Shown here in pieces: positions 46,340 to 57,848 of a DNA stretch of 64,000 nt (position 1 is the first letter of the stretch; the number at the start of each line of letters is the position of its first letter). The DNA comes from Antilocapra americana. Its lineage: Eukaryota; Chordata; Mammalia; Artiodactyla; Antilocapridae. A program made the position numbers and the translations under genes. Under the pieces are notes generated by a model. The model saw only the letters and a list, made by a program, of their open reading frames with translations. It was not told where the DNA came from and did not search any database. Where the stretch lies: the NCBI GenBank assembly GCA_007570785.1, contig ML664183.1:19939459-20003458 (forward strand), written 5' to 3'.

Positions 46340-46920
46340 TTCATTTTTTCTTCAGATGTGTTGAGATGTAGCTGACATATTGTATAAGTTTCAGGCATAT
46401 GCTGTGATGATTTGATATAGGTATATACTGCCAACTGATTATAGAATAAGGTTTGTAAACACACTCATCACACATCACCTCACATAGCTTTTTTAGTTGT
46501 TGTTAGTTACCACATTCATTACCTCATATAGTTACCATTTTGTGTCTCTGTGTGGATGTTGAGAACATTTAAGATCTACCTCTTAGGAAAGTATAAATAT
46601 ACAAACAGTATTATTAAATGTAATCACCATGCTATGCATTATATCTTCAGAACTTAATCATGTTATAACTGGAAGTCAGTACTCTGACACTTTTACCCAT
46701 TTACCCTACTGTCTAATTCTTGGTAACCACCTCTGTCCTCTTTATTTCTCTGAATTTGTCTTTTTTAGATTCCACATATAAGTGATATCATACAGTATTT
46801 GTCTTTCTCTATCTCAAGTATTTCACTTAACATAACGTCCTTCTAGGTCTATTCATATTACTGCAAATGACAGGACATCCTTTTTATTACTGCATAAAAT
46901 TTAATTTGTGTGTGCATTTC
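46340..46920 (-). mobile_element. L1 (L1M-like) 3' UTR, part of a split L1
   Basis: The plus strand shows the reversed 3' UTR: GTTGAGATGTAGCTGACATA, GAACATTTAAGATCTACCTC, ATAACTGGAAGTCAGTACTC, TTAGATTCCACATATAAGTG, TACAGTATTTGTCTTTCTCT. It ends at a BovB fragment. Confidence 0.8.
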
Positions 46921-47197
46921 ATTCCATTGAATATTCTGGGTTGATTTCCTTTAGGATTGACTGACTTGATCTCCTTGCAGTCCAGGGGACTCTCAAGAGT
47001 CTTCTCCAGCACCACAGTTCTAAAGAATCAATTCTTTGGCGTTCAGCCTTATTTATTGTCCAGCTTTCACATCCATATATGACTACTGGAAAATCCATAG
47101 CTTTGACTGTACAGACCTTTGTCAGCAAAGTTATGTCTCTGCTTTTTAATATGCTGTCTAGTTTTGTCATAGTTTTCCTTTCAAGGAGCAAGTGTCT
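46921..47197 (-). mobile_element. BovB C-terminal fragment inside the L1
   Basis: Minus-strand frame 46919-47191 has TKLDSILKSRDITLLTKVCT and [18 protein letters not shown]. Both the 3' tail and the 5' body are missing, which is atypical for a retrotransposed LINE and suggests a later deletion or recombination. Confidence 0.88.
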
Positions 47198-47370
47198 TGA
47201 TTACTATAGCTTTATAGTATAGCCTGAAGTCAGGGAGCATGTTTCCTTCAGCTGTTTTCTTTCTCAAGATTGTTTTGGCTATTGGAGTCTTTTGTGTTTC
47301 CTGACAATTTTAAAATTGTTTGTTCCACTTTTGGATAAATTCCTTTGATATTTTGATAAGGACTACCTTG
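47198..47370 (-). pseudogene. L1 ORF2 fragment, part of the split L1
   Basis: Reversed ORF2: TTGATTACTATAGCTTTATA, GCCTGAAGTCAGGGAGCATG, TTCTCAAGATTGTTTTGGCT. Between here and the 3' UTR at 46340-46920 the C-terminal part of ORF2 is missing. Confidence 0.85.
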
Positions 47371-47568
47371 GCTTCCATGATGGCCTGATGTAAAGAATCT
47401 GCCTGCAATGCAGGAGGCCCGTGTTTGACTCCTGGGTCGGGAAGACCCTCTGGAGAATGCAATGATAACCCACTGCAGTATTCTTGCCTGGAGAACTCCA
47501 TGGACAAAGGACCCTGGAAGGCTACAGTCCATGGGTTACAAAGAGTTGGACATGACTGAGTGACTACA
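47371..47568 (+). mobile_element. Bov-tA SINE inside the L1
   Basis: GCTTCCATGATGGCCTGATG (degraded head), AAGAATCTGCCTGCAATGCA, and a body ending GACTGAGTGACTACACT. L1 sequence resumes directly after it with AGGTAGTAGTATGGTCATTT. Confidence 0.92.
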
Positions 47569-48125
47569 CTTAGGTAGTAGTATGGTCATTTTAACAATAT
47601 TAATTCTTCCAATCTATGAGCATGATATATCTTTACATCTGTTTATGTTGCCTTAAGTTTCTTTCATCAGTTCCTTATAATTTTCTGAGTAATTATCTTT
47701 TACCTCTTTAGTTAAATTTTTTCCTAGGTATTTTATTTTTTTGATGGGACTGTTAATGATATAAATTCTTTAATTTATTTTTCTTATGGTTTGTTGTTAG
47801 TATATAGAATGCAACATATTTCTGTATATTAACTTGTATCCTGCAACTTTACTGAATTCATTAATGAGCTCTAGTAATTTTATTTTTAAACTGGGATCTT
47901 TAAGATTTTCTATGCATAGTGTCATGTCTTCTGCAATAACTGGCAGTAATATTTCTCCCTTCCTAGTTTAGATACCTTTTATTTCATTTTCTTATTTGAG
48001 TCCTATGGCTAGGACTTCCAATACTATGTTAAATAACAGTAGTAAGAGTAGACATGCTTGTCTTGTTCCTGATTTTAGAGGAAATTATTTTAAACTTTCA
48101 CCATTGAGAATGATGTTAGCCTCAT
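47569..48125 (-). pseudogene. L1 ORF2 (RT region), part of the split L1
   Basis: Reversed ORF2 in order: ATGGTCATTTTAACAATATT, CCTAGGTATTTTATTTTTTT, TGTATCCTGCAACTTTACTG, GGCTAGGACTTCCAATACTA, TTGTCTTGTTCCTGATTTTA, CACCATTGAGAATGATGTTA. The frame is broken. It is truncated near 48125. Confidence 0.9.
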
Positions 48126-48466
48126 TCCCTGGTTCTTGGATTTTCACAGTGGTGTCTTCTCCATTGCTAACTCTTAGTTGGCCCTTTCATGAGGCAGACC
48201 ACATTCAGGAACAATTTCTGTCACCATCTTGATAACCAAAAGCTGTCTTCTTACCTGACTCTGTCATTTGCCATCGATGGAACCCTTTGTCTCCGATAGT
48301 CTCTACCTTAAATTTGTCATGAAATAAATTGTGAATTACTAAGTAGGAGCAGTAAAATATTTCAATGGTAACTTCTTAACTGTTGTTTCAAATATTTTAA
48401 AATTTGATTGATTGATGTATGTGTGTACAAAAAAAAAAATCCCCTCAACAAATTACTTGTACTTTA
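48126..48466. other. Unassigned sequence
   Basis: No L1 continuation or other family recognised. An A11 run lies near 48430. Confidence 0.45.
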
Positions 48467-48845
48467 TTCAGTTCAGTTCAGTTGCTCAGTCATGTCCGAC
48501 TCTTTACGACCCCATGAATCACAGAACGCCAGGCCTCCCTGTCCATCACCAACTCCCTGAATCCACTCAAACCCATTTCCATTGAGTTGGTGATGCCATC
48601 CAGCCATCTCATTCCCTGTCGTCCCCTTCTTCTCCTGCCCTCAATCTTTCCCAGCATCAGGGTCTTTTCAAAGAGTTAACTCTTCGCATCAGGTGGCCAA
48701 AGTATTGGAGTTTCAGCTTCAACATCAGTCCTTCCAATGAACACCCAGGACTGGTCTCCTTTAGGATGGACTGATTAGATCTCCTTGCAGTCCAAGGAAC
48801 TCTCAAGAGTCTTCTCCAACACCATAGTTCAAAAGCATCGATTCC
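48467..48845 (-). mobile_element. BovB 3' end
   Basis: Begins with the TTCAGTTCAGTTCAGTTGCT tail and ends at CAAAAGCATCGATTCC. Minus-strand frame 48657-48932 covers [20 protein letters not shown] and [20 protein letters not shown], so this copy is rather well kept. Confidence 0.92.
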
Positions 48846-49936
48846 AAGTTTAAAATGAATGTATCTTTCTATAATTGGAACTTCTCTGAAAATAGTATTT
48901 CCTAATAGGAAATAAAACATTCCTCTACACAAATATAACCACAGCCAAAAATAATTTTCATTCTATTTTCTTGGTGTTTAAACAAATCAATTACATTGAA
49001 AAAATTTTTCTGCAAAAGACTTAAGAGTCTTATGGAAAACACACACACATATTTCCAAGTATCAATTTCCTTATTGTTTAGTCAGCAATTACTTTTTATA
49101 CTTTGGAATTGAAAAGAAATAAATTTTATGCACAGACACTCACACACATGCACACAAGTTAATATTCATATTTGGCATATAAAAACACTCATTAAGTGTG
49201 AGGGTAATTAAGCAGATGGTCATCACAGCATTCATAATGTTTTTTTTTAAATAGAGCTATAAAATTTGATAACAAAGCATAGGCTCAGAAATCCAAAACT
49301 GGATGTAGGCTATTAGCTAGGACTTTATTAATGAGCCCATTCAAATTAACAAGTAAACATAGAAAATATAACTTTCAAATTATCTGTATTTAAGATATTT
49401 AAATTTAATATCCAAATTTCTTTAGCATAGATATTTTTTTAAGTCTGCCTTTATATTTTCAAGTATTTCTGGGCAGCAAATGGATTCAATTGTTTCAACT
49501 CCTAGGTTATTCAGAAATAGCATAATGAGATGCATGCAGGGCAATGATTACCCTGTGCAGCCTATAGTCAGAGGACCTTAAGCTAGATTCTAGAACTCAG
49601 TAACAAATGAGGAATTTTGGAATTTCAGTGTGTAAATCTAAGCCCAAGGCTTAAATAGCTGTCACCTTTTGAAATATATACAGAGACAGACATTCTAACA
49701 GCCAAGAAAAATTTGAAGACATAAAATAATACATGGTATTCAATTTTAATATTTTAAAGTCTGGGATTTTGCAGCTAGTTAGAGAAGAGGAATCAGAAAC
49801 TCATAGTCAGGCAAGGAAAAACAATTTTGACTAAGGAAAGCTTTGGACACTTCTACCAAGGACTAGAAGTGGTGCTGGATTGCAGATGTGGGCTTGCAAG
49901 GAAAAAAGGCATTTTTCCAGGAAAGAATCAAAAAGA
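48846..49936. other. Unassigned AT-rich sequence
   Basis: Short CA tracts near 49037 and 49140. No family or exon recognised. Confidence 0.45.
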
Positions 49937-50438
49937 CTTTAGAGAAATGTCTGTTAAGTTCTTTGGCCCACTTTTTGATTGGGTCGTTTATTTTTCTAGA
50001 ATGGAGCTGCAGGAGTTGCTTGTATATTTTTGAGATTAATTGTTTGTCCGTTGCTTCATTGGCTATTATTTTTCTCCCATTCTGAAGGCTGTCTTTTCAC
50101 CTTGCTTATAGTTTCCTTTGTTGTGCAGAAGCTTTTAATTTTAATTAGGTCCAATTTGTTTATTCGTGCTTTTATTTCCAATATTCTGGGAGGTGGGTCA
50201 TAGAGGATCCCACTTTGGTTTATGTCGGAGAGTGTTTTGCCTATGTTATCCTCTAGGAGTTTTATAGTTTCTGGTCTGATGATTTGATCTTTGATCCATT
50301 TTGAGTTTATTTTTGTGTATGGTGTTAGAAAGTGTTCTAGTTTCATTCTTTTACAAGTGGCTGTCCAGTTTTCCCAGCACCACTTGTTAAAGAGATTGTC
50401 TTTTTTCCATTGTATATTCATGCCTCCTTTGTCAAAGA
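49937..50438 (-). pseudogene. Young L1 ORF2, inverted 5' part
   Basis: The minus strand encodes the late ORF2 region. In the frame ending at 50056: [61 protein letters not shown] frameshift near 50060 separates this from the [23 protein letters not shown] continuation. Very close to the ruminant L1 consensus, so probably young. Head-to-head with the sense part that follows. Confidence 0.92.
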
Positions 50439-51085
50439 TAACAAGCAATAAATGCTGGAGAGGATGTGGAGAAAAGGGAACCCTCTTACACTGTTGGTGG
50501 GAATGCAAACTAGTACAACCACTATGGAAAACAGTGTGAAGGTTCCTTAAAAAACTGCAAATAGACCTGCCATATGACCCAGCAATCCCACTGCTGGGCA
50601 TACACACCGAGGAAACCAGAACTGAAAGAGACACATGTACCCCAATGTTCATCACCACATTGTTTACAATAGCCAGGACATGGAAGCACCCTAGATGCCC
50701 ATCAACTGACGAATGGATAAGGAAGTTGTGGTACATATACACAATGGAATATTACTCAGCATTAAAAAAAAAAATCATTTGAAGCAGTTCTACTCAGGTG
50801 GACGGAACTGGAGCCTATTATCCAGAGTGAAGTAAGCCAGAAGGAAATACAAAAATGCAGTATACTAATGCATATATATGGAATTTAGAAAGATGGTAAT
50901 GAGAACCCTGCATGCGAGACAGCAAAAGGAACACAGATGTATAGAACAGACTCGTGGACTCTGTGGAAGAGGGCAGGGGTGGGATGATATGGGAGAATGG
51001 CATTGAAACATGTTGATTGTCATGTGTGGGGCTGGTGCACCGGGATGTCCCAGGGGGAGGGAGTCTGGGTTTTGTGGTATCCAAT
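50439..51085 (+). pseudogene. Young L1 ORF2 end and 3' UTR, sense part
   Basis: Starts AGCAATAAATGCTGGAGAGG and runs through the ORF2 end: [18 protein letters not shown] in frame 50291-50539, then the PDVHQLTNG-type block near 50690-50730. The 3' UTR follows (GGGAGAATGGCATTGAAACA, GGGGCTGGTGCACCGGGATG). The last ~110 bp of the L1 3' UTR and the A-tail are not seen. About 200 bp of ORF2 expected between the inverted and the sense part is missing. Confidence 0.92.
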
Positions 51086-52225
51086 TTCTACAATATGTGA
51101 AATATTTTAAAAATTAGCTTTAATACACTTTTTATACAGAATACAGTATGACAATGTCTTCAGTGTTTTAAATATTATACCAATTTTAAATATTACACCA
51201 AATAAACACCAGTATTATGTTTTGTCTGTTCTTTTTTTTTTTCAAAATTTTTCTCACTCAGTCTTGTGACATCATCTCAGGTTGAGGGTATATCCTTATC
51301 AATTGCAAAACCTGACACCATTGATTTTCTCTTCAGGTTCAGGTAGACCGTCATCTTACACTTAGTTGGAGCAGAAAAGCAATGACATTCATTACTTCTA
51401 AAATCCATTTATTGTTTAGGGCATGATCCTTATTATTCATACTTGATGTTAAGCTTGTTGCAAATGGTGTTTCTGTCTGCTTTTTGTCTGAATTGTTTTA
51501 CTGTTGTTCTGAAATATGTGATAAATTTCACCTGGTGGATGCCCGTAATTATTTTATAAATGTCACTTGCACACTTTATCTGAGCCCATGATTTGATTTT
51601 TTTTATGCATTCAGAAAGTAAGATTTTTTTGATATAGCAGATTATTAGTCTCCAAGTTATCTTTAAAACAAACAAGAAAAAAATTAAATGAAATCCTCTT
51701 TTGGTTATATCTATTTGGAGATTCTGGAAAGTAAAAGCATAGTTATTAATCTCTGCTTAAAGATGGACTTTTTTCTTTTCCAACAGAGAATTAAAATATA
51801 ATGTTATAGTCCCAAGATCATACAATATCAAATATGAAGAAGTGGAAAATACTTTCAAATTATATATTTATAAGAAGGGAATAATATGTGATAAAATAAT
51901 AATATGAAAAGAGTATACATATCTTAATGAAAATTAGGTTATTATTGTGCTTTCCCCATAGGCATAAAATCTTATAGAAAAACAGCAGCAGATTTGCTAA
52001 GTAGAATGAGTTAATATAATCATCTAAAATGTAATTTGGCTTCTAATTCCTATAGTTATATACCAGACAGCACAAACCTGTGCAACTTTCTTGGATTTCT
52101 CACATCTTGCTTCTCTAATACTTTGTCAGCTAGTTTTTAGAAGTTGTACAGGCTACCAGGAGTGACTAAAGTGCATTAGTGTTACATATAAAACTATAAT
52201 ACTGAATAAGAAAGCAAGAAGGACA
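51086..52225. other. Unassigned AT-rich sequence
   Basis: A T14-type run lies near 51230. No exon or family recognised. Confidence 0.45.
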
Positions 52226-52235
52226 TTTCCTAGAT

Positions 52236-52358
52236 TAAAAAAAAAAAAATTAGCCACACTGTGCAGCAAACATGATCTTAGTTTCCCAACCAGGGATCAA
52301 ACCCACTCCCCTTATAGCAGAAGAGCAGAATGGACCACTGGACCACAAGGGAAGTGCC
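52236..52358 (-). mobile_element. CHR-type SINE
   Basis: The minus strand begins GGCACTTCCCTTGTGGTCCA, continues GGTTTGATCCCTGGTTGGGA and ends in an A13 tail (T side at 52237-52249 is A in the plus strand after TTAG). A perfect 10-bp duplication TTTCCTAGAT lies at 52226-52235 and 52359-52368. Confidence 0.9.
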
Positions 52359-52369
52359 TTTCCTAGATG

Positions 52370-52677
52370 TTTTTTGTTGTTGTTTTAAATTTATTTATTT
52401 ATTTTTTCCTTTACATTATTGTGTTGGTTTTGCCATACATTGACATGACTCTGCCATGGGTATACATGTGTTCCCCTTCCAGAACCCCCCTCCCACCTCC
52501 CTCCAGATTCCATCCCTCTGGGTCATCCTGGTGCACTAGCCCTGAGCACCCCATATTATGAATCAAACCTGGGATGGCAATTCATTTCACATATGATAAT
52601 TTACATGTTTCAATGCTGTTCTCCCATAACGTCCCACCCTTGCCCTCTCCCATAGAGTCCCAAAGACTGTTCTGTTT
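52370..52677 (-). mobile_element. Cattle-type L1 3' UTR end
   Basis: The plus strand reads (reversed) TTTATTTATTTATTTTTTCC tail, ATTGTGTTGGTTTTGCCATA, ATGGGTATACATGTGTTCCC, ATCCTGGTGCACTAGCCCTG. It abuts the CHR SINE within about 10 bp. It corresponds to the same L1 end as 10503-10624 but is longer. Confidence 0.9.
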
Positions 52678-54460
52678 AAGCCAATGAGGGAATAAACTTA
52701 GGATTATACATTTCTGGATTGCCTGAAGGTTTCATAAAATGATGCTTCTGTTATTTTCTTATTCTTATATTTTATCAATGAACTTCTGTTGGATTTTTGT
52801 TTGATGATTTTATTTTAAATTGTATAGTTGGATCTCTAGTGTAGATAAAATTACCTGTCTGCAAACTATATAAAAGACTTACCAACAGCTTAGGGTAAAT
52901 TACTATGGGGGAAAAATACTGTGCTTATCATGTCTTTTAAAGAGAGTTGATTTACAACATAGACATTTACCTGATTTCCCAAAGACAATGATTTCTACCT
53001 AATAAAAAGTCTGATTCTATCCTTTCCTTTCATTTTGGATGAAGTTGAGATTATTCTCATTTATTTCCAAAACAGCCCTAGACATTAGCAAACTAAGACT
53101 ACCAGATCAAGGAAAGCAAGGCGATCACTCCCATGCTTGGGAATGGGGGGGAGATTATTTTCTCCTCAAAAAAAATTTTTTTTAGAAGTAAAATGTTTCT
53201 ATATTTTTTGTTTTTTTTATTAGCATACAATGGAAGTTTTCAGGCTTAAAAAGTTGTAGGGGAATCTCATATGCATCTATACTTATTTCTCCTTTCCCAT
53301 TTTTTTTTTTAATGCCAGATTACCCAAGACAGAACTATGATGTTCTTCTCCTGGTATTCATGCTATAAAACCAATTGTTTCAGGCCCAGTAAGTTGATTT
53401 TAATGATAAATTAGTAAATCTTGAATAATCATCCCTGTTACATTTTATTTTGCCTTTTTTTGACTTAATTTAACCCATTTTAAATGATAAGGTTGTCACT
53501 ATAAATGAGGTATTTAAAACTTATCAGTATATCATTAATTTTTAGAAATATCTCATAGCAAATTGTTAAGTTATGAACTGATACAGTGTTCTGCTGCTTA
53601 TCTGTGACTGTATCCTCCTAATATGTATGGAATGTTACCTGGTGACTTTTGTTGAAGTAATTCCTAGGTTGGAAAGATCATTCATTTAAATAGAAAGAGA
53701 ATTTTGGTTTGGTTATTCAGATCTTACACATTTCTTTAATAATAACTCATAAGTGAGCTCTTTGTCATAATTTTCCTAAATTCAAGAACTGTCAGTTTAT
53801 GTCACTGGATTTGTGACATAATTTAGATTTTTAAATATTATTTAATCTCTAAAATATTGTGTTTTAATGACTCAGGGTTCAGAGTGAAACCTTACTTATC
53901 ACAGATTTTAAAAAGTAGTTCTGGCAATTTTTAGTAGAAACAAAATACATACCAAAATTCAGATGTACACCATACTAATTACTATTGCCCAAAGAGATTT
54001 ATCTTGATGAAACATGTTTTTGACATTGTTAATTTATTTGTAGAGGTATCAAATTCAAATTCTTGTCAATATTTAAATATTTTTTCACCATTTACTGAGT
54101 ATAGGACTCCCTCACTGATTGTGCTGCATGAAAAAAGGCCATGTATATTGATTTCTGCAAAGATAGCTAGTTTAATAAAATTGATAAGCTCAGCTAAAGT
54201 CTAGCAATTATGAGAGCCAGAAAATGGTTTGACTAACTTATGTAAGAACTTATTTTTAACTTACATCTATGTTTTAATAGTCTAAAGCAGTAATTGCATA
54301 GATAGAACTATCCTAGATGGTAAAAGCCTTATAAAACTGAAACTCTAAAAAATATATACATATCTCCAGCCAAGATGCTCCATGGAATTCTAAACTCATA
54401 AATTCACATGAACTTCAAAATTATCCTTTGTAAAAATAGTTATTATTTTCTCCCCCTCAC
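52678..54460. other. Unassigned AT-rich sequence
   Basis: G7 run near 53146 and A/T homopolymers at 53168-53182 and 53300-53312. No exon or family recognised. Confidence 0.45.
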
Positions 54461-54469
54461 CTTAGTTGG

Positions 54470-54777
54470 GCTTCCCTGATAGCTCAGTTGGTAAAGAATC
54501 CGCTTGCAATACAGGAGATCCTGGTTGGATTCCTGGGCCAGGAAGATCTGCTGGAGAAGGGATAGGCTCCCTACTCCAGCATTCTTGACCTTCCCCGATG
54601 GCTCAGCTGGTAAACAATCTGCCCGCAATGCAGGAAACCTGGATTCAATTTCTGGGTTGGGAAGATCTGGAAAAAGAAAAGGCTACCCACTCCAGTATTC
54701 TGGCCTGGACAATTCCATGGACTACAGTCCATGGGGTCACAAAGAGTCAGACGCGACTGAGCGACTTTCACTTTAAT
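54470..54777 (+). mobile_element. Bov-tA3 SINE (two tRNA heads)
   Basis: First head GGCTTCCCTGATAGCTCAGT with a short body to CACTCC-like CTACTCCAGCATTCTTG at 54588. A second head CCTTCCCCGATGGCTCAGCT and a complete body to GACTGAGCGACTTTCACTTT follow. Flanks CTTAGTTGG (54461-54469) and CTTAGCTGG (54778-54786) match 8 of 9, so the dimer inserted as one unit. Confidence 0.92.
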
Positions 54778-54786
54778 CTTAGCTGG

Positions 54787-55522
54787 TAGCGTCACAGTCT
54801 GTTCAGTAACCAAAATCAGAAGCTCAGGATTTAGACTCCTGATGTCTTCATGGGAAAAAAGAATAAAGTTAGTTCCTATTTTATGATGCTTAAGTGGATC
54901 TTAAGCATCTGGGGGAAAAAAACAAAAATAATAATTTTAAAAAATGACCCACTCTTGAGAAAGATTGCTCAAGGTAGGAAAAAAAGTGAAAATCTGTGAT
55001 AAAATCAGAATAATTTTTTGGACTTCTGATTGAGGGGTCCTTTTGCTGCATCACCTCTGAGTAGCTTAACTCCACATGGAGTTCCATTGCAGTTTATCTG
55101 GCAGAGGTAGGAGAGAGTCTGGGCAGAGGGCCCAACTTACCATCCTGTGGGAGAGTCTCCTCTTGCCTGTTATGCAAGGATGAATGGGTCTATGAACAAT
55201 CATTTCAATCAAGTTAATGGGCAGGAGTAAGTGAAGAGTGTCCTTCCTAGCTCTAGGAAGGGGAACATCCATAAGTTTGCTCGCATTGCAGTTGTTACCA
55301 CCTGACTTGAGGGTGCTTCGACACTGCGGAGATAAGAAACTGAGTGCCTGCTTTCTGAAAGGCAGAAAGAATAATTCTTTAATTTCAGATGTCCACATCT
55401 TCTCCTCCAACCCTGGGTTCAGTGTCATATTATGGAAGAGTGCATTGAATTTGCAATTGAGTTAAATATAGAACATGACTCTAACACAAAAAACAGACGG
55501 ACATTTATCTCTAAAGATCAGA
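54787..55522. other. Unassigned, partly GC-balanced
   Basis: 55070-55430 is less AT-rich than the surroundings and has a 120-codon minus-strand frame (55066-55428). Its product has no recognisable domain. It could be an old LTR or unique sequence. Confidence 0.4.
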
Positions 55523-55700
55523 AATTTAATGAGTGCCTCCATACTAAGAAATGTACAGTCATTTCTATCTCTCATATCAGTTCTGTAAGGGAGGTATTGC
55601 TTTTTTTTAAGACTATAAGGAAAAATAGGAATCTTAAATGCTAAATAATTTGCACAGAATTATAGAGTTAGTGTTAGTAGACTCAAGATTTGAATAAATA
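55523..55700 (-). mobile_element. MIR
   Basis: Reversed MIR layout: TAATGAGTGCCTCCATACTA, AGTTCTGTAAGGGAGGTATT, AAATAATTTGCACAGAATTA, TAGTAGACTCAAGATTTGAA. Confidence 0.72.
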
Positions 55701-57096
55701 TCTTATCAATACCACATCTACAATTTATTTTCGATTAGAATTCATTCACCATCTCTAGTCCTTTTTCTGGAAATTGTTTATTGTAAACTGTAACAAATCA
55801 CATTAACCAGCTCTTTTGTTTATATCTAACCCATTCTGTGTAAAAGGGAGAACGTTGCTGAAATGGAATTCATTTTTAATCATATCTAGAAAACAGCAGA
55901 AGAAAAATTTTAATGGACAGTACAATAAAAATAGATGTTTATAACTTGTATGAGAATAGGATGAAAACATTTCAGGCTCCTTTCTGGAAGTACCCAAAGT
56001 TAGGACCATTCCAGAAAATGTGGAAACACTGAGCAAAATTCTTTTTAAAAATAGTTTATTTCTACTCAGACTTTAAAAATTTGAGAGCAAAGAAAAAATT
56101 AGCAATGATCAAAACTATTGGCTTAAAAATAGTTGTATCATTCTAAGTGCCATTTTGTGTAATTAGTATATAGTTTATTACCCAATTTGGGACAGTTTTG
56201 AAAGAACATGAGGGAAAAACACATACATTGAAGATGCTAGATAACATTTTTAAACCAGGACTATTTACAGCAAACCAGAATGTAAGATTACTCTAAAGCA
56301 AATATTAATAAATTGTCTTCTCTTTGTACATTTATTCTGCTGTTTAATTGTTTATAAAAATATCAAGAATAATTCTGAGTAGCATCTCATTTCTAAACGT
56401 ACATATATCTCAGGAAATTTTCTTCTCATTTTCTTTTTTTTTCCCTTCCAAGAAGGCATATCATATCATAAGAGCCATTCAGAGGTGGCACTAGACCACA
56501 TTTTCATTTCTGTTCTCTCACTCATTCTTTTTCTGCTTAGAAAGCAGAAGCAGTTTCTACCAGGAAAAGTTTGTTGGATTTCACTTGATGAAAGCACACT
56601 GAGAATAGAAATCTGATATTGTGGGCACACATTTATTAAAGGAGATCTCTACATGGAGATTTAGATTATTTTGTAGGATAAAAAGTGTTATTTTTGTAAA
56701 TGTCTAACAAGCTATCACTTTCCTCTCATGAACAAATCTTAAGAATTACTATTTTTTTCCCTCACAATTAATAATGTAGGGATCTTTATATCAGCTTCTT
56801 TGAAAGCAAGACAAGGGAAAGTTTATTTAAAAGTGCACATTAATTTCATCAAAGTATGCCCGAATTGAGCTAATGATTTCTCTTTTTTCTTATATATGTA
56901 CACTTATATATAGTTTAGTCAAAAGGAATAGCTTATGTTAATAGTGAAGTCCTGAGTGTGCTTGAATACTCTTGTTCATATGAAAGCGCAGTGTCTTCAA
57001 CTTGTCTCTGTATCTCTAGCTCCTAGGAAATCCCCTGGGCTATGGCAGGTATGCAGTAAAATTGTGATAAATTTAAAAGTGCATATATTTTAAAAG
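55701..57096. other. Unassigned AT-rich sequence
   Basis: No exon or repeat family recognised. Confidence 0.5.
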
Positions 57097-57839
57097 TGAA
57101 GAGGAACTAAAGACACTCTTGTTGAAAGTGAAAGATAAGAGTGAAAAAGCTAGCTTAAAGTTCAACATTCAATAAACAAAGATCATGGCACATGATCCCA
57201 TCACTTCATGGCAAATAGGTGGGGAAAAAATGGAAACATTGAGAGACTTTGTTTTCTTGGGCTCCAAAAGCACTGCAGATGGTGACTGCAGCTATGAAAT
57301 TAAAAGATGTTTGTTCCTTGGAAGAAAAGCAATCACCAACCTAGACAGAATATTAAAAAAGCAGAGACATTACTTTGCCAATGAAGGTCCATCTAATCAA
57401 AGCTATGGTTTTTCCAGTAGTCATTTATAGATGTGCGAGTTGGACTATAGAGAAAGCTGAGTGCCGAAGAATTGATGTTTTTGAACTGTGGTGTTGGAGA
57501 AGACTCCTGAGAGTCCCTTGGACTGCAAGGAGATAAAATCATCCAATTCTAAAGGGAATCAGTCCTGAATATTCACTGGAAGGACTGATGCTGAAGCTGT
57601 AACTCCGTACTTTGTCCACCTGATGTGAAGAACTGGCTCATTGGAAAAGATCCTGATGCTGGAAAAGATTGAAGGTAGGAGGAGAAGGGGACAACAGAAG
57701 ATAAGATGGTTGGATGGCATCACCAACTCGATGGACATGAATTTGAGCAGGCTCTGGGAGTTGGCAATGTACAGGGAAGCCTGGTGTGCGTGGGTCAGAG
57801 TCAGACATGACTGAGCAATTGAACTGAATTGAACTGATT
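57097..57839 (+). pseudogene. BovB 3' part (about 0.74 kb)
   Basis: Begins in the region after YADD (GAAGAGGAACTAAAGACACT). The frame 57185-57430 reads DPITSWQIGGEKMETLRDFV and FLGRKAITNLDRILKKQ. The tail ends GAACTGAATTGAACTGA. TTTTAAAAG at about 57088-57096 and 57840-57848 is the likely target duplication. Confidence 0.92.
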
Positions 57840-57848
57840 TTTTAAAAG

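Noticed and set aside
55066..55428. 120-codon minus-strand frame in a less AT-rich patch
   Set aside because: No recognisable protein feature; the higher GC explains the lack of stops. Left as unassigned.
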